From Streptomyces apocyni (GTDB lineage Bacteria > Actinomycetota > Actinomycetes > Streptomycetales > Streptomycetaceae), in contig NZ_WHOM01000061.1 of the NCBI RefSeq assembly GCF_009739465.1, forward strand, positions 32,678 through 96,677: a stretch of DNA of 64,000 nucleotides, read 5' to 3'. The notes beneath the pieces are model-generated. The model did not search any database. It was not told where the DNA came from and worked only from the letters and a program-made list of their open reading frames with translations. The translations under genes were made by a program, and so were the position numbers. Numbering within the stretch: the stretch's first letter is position 1; every line of letters begins with the position of its first letter. Of this stretch, positions 58,985 through 64,000 are shown one piece after another.

Positions 58985-59041
58985 GCACGGCGCCCCGGCC
59001 GGGGACGGCGGGGGCTTGAGCCCCCGGCCGGGGCGCCGTGC
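58985..59041 (-). terminator. Large hairpin between xylF and xylG
   Basis: GCACGGCGCCCCGGCCGGGG (58985-59004) pairs perfectly with 59022-59041. An alternative smaller hairpin, GGGGGC-TTGA-GCCCCC, occupies the loop and the start of the 3' arm. It is 22 bases after the xylF stop. It should terminate much of the transcription, giving more binding protein than transporter. Confidence 0.8.
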
Positions 59042-59062
59042 GGGTCCGTTACGGGACGCTGG

Positions 59063-60166
59063 CTACTTGATACCGGCGTCCGCGCAGGCCTTGGCGAACT
59101 CCTTGGTGCAGATCTCGCTGACCTTGTAGAGCTTGTCCGCGACGACCGTGTCCTTGATGTCGTCCTTGGTGACGACCTTCGCCTCGATCAGCGCCGCCGG
59201 GATGCCCTTGTCGCTGGGGCTGTCGATGGTGCCGGTGGTCAGCGAGTCGATCTTCTCGCCGTTCAGCAGCTTGACCGCGATCTCGGCGGTGAGGTCGGCC
59301 TCAGGCTTGTACGGCTTGTAGATGCTGAAGGCCTGAGTGCCCTTCAGGATGCGCTGGATGCCCGCGAGTTCGGCGTCCTGGCCGCCGACCGGCACGCCCT
59401 TGACACCGGCCGACTGCAGGGCCGCGACGATGCCGCCCGCCATGCCGTCGTTGGCGGAGTAGACCGCGTCGAAGCCGTCCTTGCCGAGCGAGGTGATGGC
59501 GCCGCCCATCTTCTCACCGGCGATCTTCGGGTCCCACTCGCCGGTCTGCTCGTAGACGATCTTGCCGACCTGCTTGTCCAGGACGGAGTGCGCGCCCTTC
59601 TTGAACAGCGCGGCGTTGGGGTCGCTCTCCTTGCCGTTGATCATCACGACGTTGGCGTCGGCGGCCTTGTCGCCGAGCGCGGAGACGATGCCCTCGCCCT
59701 GGAGCTGGCCGACCTTCTCGTTGTCGAACGAGACGTAGGCCGAGACCTTGCCCTCGGCGAGCCGGTCGTACGCGATGACCTTGATGCCCTTGTCAACGGC
59801 CGCGTTCACCCAGGTCTTGGTGGCGCCGGAGTCCACCGGGTCCAGGATGATCACCTTGGTGCCGGAGGCGACCAGGTCGTCGAACTGCTGCTTCTGGACC
59901 GCGACGTCTTCACTGGCGTTCTTGTAGTCGACCTTGCAGTCGGAGCAGAGCTCCTTGACCTTCTTCTCGATCAGCGGCCGGTCGAAGGACTCGTACCGGG
60001 TCGTCTTGCTCTCCGGGAGCAACAGGCCGATGGACTTGCTGCCGCTGCCGTTGCCGCTGCCCTTGTCGCCGTCGTCGTCACCGCCCGCCTTGCCACAGGC
60101 GGTCATGGCCAGCGCCATGGAAACCGCGGCCGTACCTATCACGACGCGACGCGTCACTACGTTCAT
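59063..60166 (-). CDS. xylF: Xylose-type sugar-binding lipoprotein
   Basis: A 367-residue extracellular periplasmic-type binding protein (Peripla_BP_4). The signal VVIGTAAVSMALAMTACGKA ends in the lipobox MTAC. The sugar-binding domain has SIGLLLPESKTTRYESFDRP, KVIILDPVDSGATKTWVNAA, KGIKVIAYDRLAEGKVSAYV and VYSANDGMAGGIVAALQSAG, typical of XylF/ChvE. ATG 60166 has GGGAGG upstream. It is separated from xylG by a large hairpin but shares the operon orientation. Confidence 0.88.
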   Translation of the reverse strand: MNVVTRRVVIGTAAVSMALAMTACGKAGGDDDGDKGSGNGSGSKSIGLLLPESKTTRYESFDRPLIEKKVKELCSDCKVDYKNASEDVAVQKQQFDDLVASGTKVIILDPVDSGATKTWVNAAVDKGIKVIAYDRLAEGKVSAYVSFDNEKVGQLQGEGIVSALGDKAADANVVMINGKESDPNAALFKKGAHSVLDKQVGKIVYEQTGEWDPKIAGEKMGGAITSLGKDGFDAVYSANDGMAGGIVAALQSAGVKGVPVGGQDAELAGIQRILKGTQAFSIYKPYKPEADLTAEIAVKLLNGEKIDSLTTGTIDSPSDKGIPAALIEAKVVTKDDIKDTVVADKLYKVSEICTKEFAKACADAGIK

Positions 60167-60254
60167 GTGGGGAGCCTCCCTGACGTGGCCGCGTCGTTGC
60201 GGCCGAGGTGGCTCGAAGTCAACTCGGCCGCACCATTGCCGTCAAGGAGTAAAA

Positions 60255-60293
60255 ACTTAACGAGATGACAACGGTGCCATCCGTTAGCTAAGT
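60255..60293. promoter_or_regulatory. A/T-rich imperfect inverted repeat upstream of xylF
   Basis: ACTTAACG (60255-60262) and CGTTAGCTAAGT (60282-60293) are complementary with a short bulge. They occupy a low-G+C stretch about 90-130 bases upstream of the xylF start, at the end of the ROK gene. A site for the adjacent ROK regulator is plausible but unproven. Confidence 0.35.
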
Positions 60294-61487
60294 GAAGACA
60301 GGAGTTGCGGTGGTGAGTGTGCCGTCAAGAAGTGTCGAATCGCCCATCTCGCTCAGCGCCAGGGCCAGCGCGCCCAGCACCTCCGCGCGCCCGCCGAGTG
60401 CCCCCGGCAGCACCGACAACCGCCGTGCCGCACTGGGAATCGCGTACCGGGACACCGACTCCCGGATCGGTCCGAGCACCAGCTCACCCGACTCGGCGAG
60501 ATCGCCGCCGAGCACCACACAACTGGGGTTGAGGAGGTTGCAGAGGTTGGCGACACCGCTGCCGATATGGCGTCCGACGTCGGCGATCACCCGGCGACAG
60601 CCCGGATCGCCCTCACGCGCGAGCCGGACCACCTTCTCCATGGTCAGCCCCGCCCCGTGGCTGGACTCCAGCAGCGGCAGCACATAGCGCGCGGCGGTGA
60701 AGGTCTCCAGGCAGCCGCGATTGCCACAGCGGCACACCGGCCCCGACTCGTCCAGGGTGATGTGCCCGATCTCCCCCGCGGTGCCACCGGGCCCACGATA
60801 GATCCGGCCGTTGATCACGAGGCCCGCGCCGACACCGCTGGCGACCTTGATGTACGCGAGGTCCTTCACGCCCCGTCCGCCGCCCCACACCAGCTCACCG
60901 AGCGCGCCCAGGTTGGCGTCGTTGTCGACGTACACCGGCACCCCGAGCCGCGCCGTCAACTCCTCGGCCGGGTTCGTCCCCGACCAGCCGGGCAGAATCG
61001 CCGTCGACCCCAGCGTGCCGGACTCCACGTCGATCGGCCCCGGCACCCCGAGCCCCACCCCGGCGATCTTGGAACGGTCCGCCCCCGACGCGTCGATCAG
61101 CCTGCCGACCAGTTCCTGGGCCCGGTCCAGGCCCTGTGCCGCGGAGGCGTCCACATCCAGCGGCTCGGCCTCTTCGGCGAGCACCTGGTGCGCCAGGTTG
61201 CCGATCGCGACGCGCAGGTGCGTGTGCCCGAAGTCAACGCCCACGACCAGCCCCGCGTCCCCGCTGAGCGACACACTGCGCGCCCGGCGCCCGCCCGCGG
61301 ACGTGGGGGTGACCTCGACCGTGCCGCCGTCCTTCAGCTCACGCACGATGTTCGAGACGGTGGCCGCCGACAGGCCCGTCGTCCGGGCGATCTCCGCCTG
61401 GGTGAGCGACCCGGCCATCCGCACCGCGCGGACCACGCGCTCGAGATTGGCCCGATGCAGCGACGACTGCGACCCTGGAGTCTCCAT
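60288..61487 (-). CDS. rok7B7: ROK family transcriptional regulator, Rok7B7-like
   Basis: A 399-residue regulator. The N-terminal winged helix-turn-helix (LTQAEIARTTGLSAATVSNI VRELKD) is followed by a ROK sugar-kinase-like domain: GLVVGVDFGHTHLRVAIGN, GVGLGVPGPIDVESG, and the zinc/ROK motif CRCGNRGCLETF after GEIGHITLDESG. Position between xylFGH and ngcFG matches, from memory, S. coelicolor Rok7B7 (SCO6008), which links xylose transport, carbon control and antibiotic production. ATG 61487 is chosen because AGAGGTGG is eight bases upstream; ATG 61499 directly abuts it. Confidence 0.88.
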   Translation of the reverse strand: METPGSQSSLHRANLERVVRAVRMAGSLTQAEIARTTGLSAATVSNIVRELKDGGTVEVTPTSAGGRRARSVSLSGDAGLVVGVDFGHTHLRVAIGNLAHQVLAEEAEPLDVDASAAQGLDRAQELVGRLIDASGADRSKIAGVGLGVPGPIDVESGTLGSTAILPGWSGTNPAEELTARLGVPVYVDNDANLGALGELVWGGGRGVKDLAYIKVASGVGAGLVINGRIYRGPGGTAGEIGHITLDESGPVCRCGNRGCLETFTAARYVLPLLESSHGAGLTMEKVVRLAREGDPGCRRVIADVGRHIGSGVANLCNLLNPSCVVLGGDLAESGELVLGPIRESVSRYAIPSAARRLSVLPGALGGRAEVLGALALALSEMGDSTLLDGTLTTATPVFT

Positions 61488-61506
61488 TGACCCATCCACC
61501 TCTGCC

Positions 61507-61536
61507 GTTATGGACCATACAAGTTATGAAGTCCAA
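61507..61536 (-). promoter_or_regulatory. Candidate promoter of the ROK gene with overlapping inverted repeat
   Basis: On the minus strand: TTGGAC (61536-61531), 18 bases, CATAAC (61512-61507). TGGAC/GTCCA inverted repeats (61511-61515 and 61531-61535) overlap both hexamers, so autoregulation is possible. Confidence 0.45.
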
Positions 61537-61614
61537 GCAGAGCTGGCGGGGCGAGCGCAGTCAAGTCCTTGAGAGAAAGCACGCGCGCAGGATCACCACC
61601 TAGGATCACTACCC

Positions 61615-61998
61615 ATGATCCTTGACGAGCTCGGCCGTTCCCGGTACGTCAGCCTCACCACGTACCGCAGGGACGGTACGGGGGTCGCCACCCCGGTGTG
61701 GGTCGTGCGCGAGGGCGACGAGCTCTACGTATGGACCAAGAGCGACTCCTGGAAGGTCAAGCGGCTACGGCGGGACAACCGGATCGCCGTCACCGCCTGC
61801 GACGTACGCGGCCGGGTGAGGGAAGGCGCACCGAGTGCGGAGGGCACAGGTCGGCTGCTCGACGCGACGGAGCTGCCGCGGCTGCGCAAGCTTTTGGCGC
61901 GTAAGTACGGCTGGCAGTTCCGGCTTGTGGACTGGCCAGCCGCACTCGTACGGCTCGGGAAGCGGCCGCATACGGGGATCGCGCTGCGGCTGTCGTAG
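61615..61998 (+). CDS. PPOX-class F420-dependent oxidoreductase
   Basis: A 127-residue split-beta-barrel flavin/F420 enzyme. The pattern LDELGRSRYVSLTTYRRDGT, VATPVWVVREGDELYVWTKS, DSWKVKRLRRDNRIAVTACD and RVREGAPSAEGTGRLL is that of the actinobacterial PPOX F420 subfamily. It probably reduces a small hydrophobic substrate with reduced F420. TAGGAT is eight bases before the ATG and no ribosome site is present. Convergent with the ngcG gene, 21 bases apart. Confidence 0.82.
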   Translation: MILDELGRSRYVSLTTYRRDGTGVATPVWVVREGDELYVWTKSDSWKVKRLRRDNRIAVTACDVRGRVREGAPSAEGTGRLLDATELPRLRKLLARKYGWQFRLVDWPAALVRLGKRPHTGIALRLS

Positions 61999-62019
61999 GG
62001 GCTGCCGCCGCCTTGGTCG

Positions 62020-62973
62020 CTACTTCAGCGCCCCCGCGGTGAGACCGGTGACGACCTGCCGCTGGAAGATGATGTACGCGGCGAGCACCGGCAGCATCGC
62101 CATCACCAGACCGGCGAAGAGCCCGGACCAGTCGCCCTTGTACCCCTGACTGACGGCGAGTTGGACCAGGCCCTGGGAGAGCACCTTGTTGTCCTGCTCG
62201 GTGTTGAGCACGGTGGGCAGCAGGTACTGGTTCCACTGCCCCAGGAAGTTGAAGATCGCGACGCTGACCAGGCCCGGCTTCGCCATCGGCAGCATCACCT
62301 GGAAGAACGTCCGGGTGTGCGAGGCGCCGTCCACGAAGGCCGCCTCGGCGATGGAGGTGGGCAACGTACGGAAGAAGCCGGTGAGGAAGAAGACGGTGAA
62401 GGGCAGCGAGTACGCGATGTAGACGAGGATCAGTCCAGGCAGCGTGTTCAGCAGGCTGAGGTTCTGCATCACGTAGAACAGCGGCACCAGCGCCAGGATG
62501 ATCGGGAAGCTCATTCCGCCGATGAAGAGAAAGTAGATGAAGCGGTTGCCCGGGAACTCAAACCGGGCCAGCACATAGGCCGCCATCGAGCCGAGCAGCA
62601 GCGTCCCGACCAGCGAGAAGCCCACCACGATGAGCGTGTTGGCGAAGTAGTCGCTCATGTGCGCCGAGCTCCAGGCGCGCGACCAGTTCTCGAAGTGCAG
62701 CTTGTCCGGCAGCGACCAGGGCGAGATGAAGATGTCCCGGTCGGTCTTGAAGGAGGTCATCACCGCCCAGAGCAGCGGCATCACCACCATGAACGCCCAG
62801 AGGATGAGGACGCCGTGCGAGAAGACGTTGAGGACCGTGCCTTCCCTGCTCTTCACCGGCTTGGGCGACGCGTCGGCTCCCTGCTTCCCCATCGGATCAT
62901 CACCCCTGGTGGCACCGGCGTCAGCGTCGGCGTCCGAGTCAGCGTCGGTGGGCTCGATGTTGGTGGTCTTCAT
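62020..62973 (-). CDS. ngcG: N-acetylglucosamine/chitobiose-type ABC transporter permease (MalG/NgcG-like)
   Basis: A 317-residue CUT1 permease with six transmembrane helices. Its EAA loop is SIAEAAFVDGASHTRTFFQV, and the C-terminus ends VVTGLTAGALK as in MalG-type proteins. The first 35 residues are acidic repeats (PTDADSDADADAG). ATG 62973 overlaps the ngcF stop by one base. The Ngc assignment rests on the neighbouring Rok7B7-like gene and my recollection of gene order (SCO6005-6007). Confidence 0.82.
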   Translation of the reverse strand: MKTTNIEPTDADSDADADAGATRGDDPMGKQGADASPKPVKSREGTVLNVFSHGVLILWAFMVVMPLLWAVMTSFKTDRDIFISPWSLPDKLHFENWSRAWSSAHMSDYFANTLIVVGFSLVGTLLLGSMAAYVLARFEFPGNRFIYFLFIGGMSFPIILALVPLFYVMQNLSLLNTLPGLILVYIAYSLPFTVFFLTGFFRTLPTSIAEAAFVDGASHTRTFFQVMLPMAKPGLVSVAIFNFLGQWNQYLLPTVLNTEQDNKVLSQGLVQLAVSQGYKGDWSGLFAGLVMAMLPVLAAYIIFQRQVVTGLTAGALK

Positions 62974-63902
62974 CAGTACTCCAGCCGCTCGCGCCGACCC
63001 AGCCGCATCACGATCGCCGCGAAGAGCAGCGTCACGAGGAGCAGGGCGACGCCGATCGTTGTCGCGTAGGCGGCCTGACCGTCCCGGAAGGCCTTTTGGT
63101 AGACGTACAGCGGCATCACGATGGTGGAGTAGTCGGGTCCGCCCCCGCTCGGCCCCACGGTCATGATCTGAACGACCGCGAACGACTCGGCGCCCAGCGC
63201 CAGGATGCCCATATAGATCCAGCCGGACTGCACGGTGTCCCAGAGCAGCGGCAGGGTGATCTTGAAGAACGTGGTGAAGCGGCTCGCGCCGTCCAGTAGC
63301 GCGGCCTCGTAGAAGTCCTTGGGGATGGACGCCATGCCCGCCGAGAACAGCACCACGAAGAAGCCGACGGTGGACCAGATCAGCACCGCCATCACGCACC
63401 ACAGCGCGAGGTCCGGGTCACCAAGCCAGTCGGGCTGAATGCTATCCAACCCCACTGCCTGCAGTGCGGAGTTGAGCGCGCCGCTGTTGGGGTTGTACGC
63501 GAACTGGAACAGCAGCGCCACGATCGCGATCGACAGCACCTGCGGGAAGAAGTACACGATCTTGTAGAACCCCGACCCGCGCACACCGGCGATCGCCGCG
63601 CCCTTACGGCGCCGCCCACCGACGTTGATCATGAACGCGAAGAACAGCGCCAGGCTGACCGTGATCAGGGGGAGCAGCAGCGCGAAGGTAAGGCTGTGCT
63701 GGAGCGACTTCCAGAAGACGTCGTCGTCGAGCATCTTGGTGTAGTTGTCGACGCCGACCATCTTGAAGTCGGGGCTCAGTCCGGTCCAGTCCGTGAACGA
63801 GTAGTAGATGGACTGGATGAACGGCCAGATGACGAAGAGGAGGTAAAGCGACAGGGGGGCGACCAAGAACCCCGCGATGAAACGGTACTTACCGTGCTGC
63901 AT
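62973..63902 (-). CDS. ngcF: N-acetylglucosamine/chitobiose-type ABC transporter permease (MalF/NgcF-like)
   Basis: A 309-residue CUT1 permease with about six transmembrane helices (FIAGFLVAPLSLYLLFVIWP at the start; FYKIVYFFPQVLSIAIVALL). The EAA loop is DFYEAALLDGASRFTTFFKI. It pairs with the NgcG-like permease in the membrane. The binding protein NgcE and the ATPase are not in the window; CUT1 systems in Streptomyces usually share the MsiK ATPase encoded elsewhere. The start has only a weak GGAAG site. Confidence 0.84.
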   Translation of the reverse strand: MQHGKYRFIAGFLVAPLSLYLLFVIWPFIQSIYYSFTDWTGLSPDFKMVGVDNYTKMLDDDVFWKSLQHSLTFALLLPLITVSLALFFAFMINVGGRRRKGAAIAGVRGSGFYKIVYFFPQVLSIAIVALLFQFAYNPNSGALNSALQAVGLDSIQPDWLGDPDLALWCVMAVLIWSTVGFFVVLFSAGMASIPKDFYEAALLDGASRFTTFFKITLPLLWDTVQSGWIYMGILALGAESFAVVQIMTVGPSGGGPDYSTIVMPLYVYQKAFRDGQAAYATTIGVALLLVTLLFAAIVMRLGRRERLEY

Positions 63903-64000
63903 GACTTCCGACCCCGATCTTCCCGCGGGTGCCGCGGTGTTTCCGTACGCCAGGCGCGAGGCGCAAGAGACGCATCAGGCACCGGGGGCCGGGGATCGGT
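63903..64000. other. Region upstream of ngcF; probable gap or end of ngcE
   Basis: Only 98 bases remain. A minus-strand frame ends at TGA near 63974-63976, which could be the end of a binding-protein gene beyond the window, but the visible part is too short to recognise. Its last residues would be SPAPGA. Confidence 0.25.

Noticed and set aside
1..64000. tRNA, rRNA, complete insertion sequence or prophage
   Set aside because: No cloverleaf sequence, transposase, integrase or phage gene was recognised on either strand. A covariance-model tRNA scan would settle the RNA part.

Overview
The window looks like chromosome of a Streptomyces or a very close relative. Base composition is strongly G+C-rich, third codon positions are nearly all G or C, and GTG/TTG starts and 4-base GTGA overlaps are common. 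Many families are typical of the genus: a short leader peptide before ferredoxin sulfite reductase, an SAV2148-type HEPN protein, a ROK regulator beside xylFGH and ngcFG, a coproporphyrin-dependent haem set, a secreted phospholipase A2, and DUF3000, DUF4142 and DUF4349 proteins. From memory, the order sir ... msrB-murC ... MNIO ... hemQ-hemG ... hemE ... rnd ... fadAB ... dxs ... xylHGF ... rok ... ngcGF follows one arm of the S. coelicolor chromosome; this is recollection, not a search result.

Layout. 1-8.3 kb: sulfite reductase (cut by the window edge) with its leader peptide, two GNAT acetyltransferases, a DUF4440-like and a DUF1697 protein, a macrolide-type glycosyltransferase divergent from an aminoglycoside-phosphotransferase-like kinase around a perfect palindrome, a DEDDh exonuclease and the HEPN protein. 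8.6-19 kb: glycogen/trehalose genes glgX, treY and treZ. TreY and TreZ are split by an FHA protein, a dispersed LigD set (ligase tail fragment, polymerase domain, phosphoesterase), a decayed Fpg/Nei remnant and a GNAT. 19-27 kb: exporter, phosphodiesterase, PDZ protein, a polar amino-acid ABC transporter and a DUF485/solute:sodium symporter pair. 27-34.8 kb: FBP zinc-finger protein, MsrB, MurC, a hairpin-rich MITE-like element, a small stress-type protein, RibD-like reductase, ZapE ATPase, PPK2, OsmC and a polysaccharide deacetylase lipoprotein. 34.8-40.5 kb: a zinc-ribbon miniprotein, a TetR regulator with its own palindrome and a coupled membrane protein, a DUF4142 protein, an MNIO (DUF692) enzyme and a secreted tripeptidyl aminopeptidase. 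40.5-49.6 kb: hemQ, hemG, a DUF4349 lipoprotein, a CoA-disulfide-reductase-like flavoenzyme, a dispersed repeat, hemE, DUF3000, a LuxR-type regulator and RNase D. 49.8-56.5 kb: fadA-fadB, phospholipase A2, a NYN protein and dxs. 56.7-64 kb: xylFGH, a Rok7B7-like regulator, an F420-type oxidoreductase, and the two permeases of an NgcEFG-like transporter whose binding protein would lie beyond the window.

How genes work together. glgX, treY and treZ turn glycogen or malto-oligosaccharides into trehalose. hemE, hemG and hemQ are three steps of the coproporphyrin branch. FadA and FadB are the two halves of a fatty-acid oxidation complex. The ROK regulator sits between two sugar importers, for xylose-type sugars and for N-acetylglucosamine/chitobiose, and probably ties them together. 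Several genes have a TANNNT hexamer 6-8 bases before the start codon and no Shine-Dalgarno, which suggests leaderless transcripts.

Best candidates for a closer look are: the 169-bp element at 29374-29542, whose RNA folds with strand-specific wobble pairs; the HEPN protein with an intact Rx6H motif; the MNIO enzyme with a fused C-terminal domain and no visible precursor; and the dispersed, partly decayed LigD/Fpg repair cassette.
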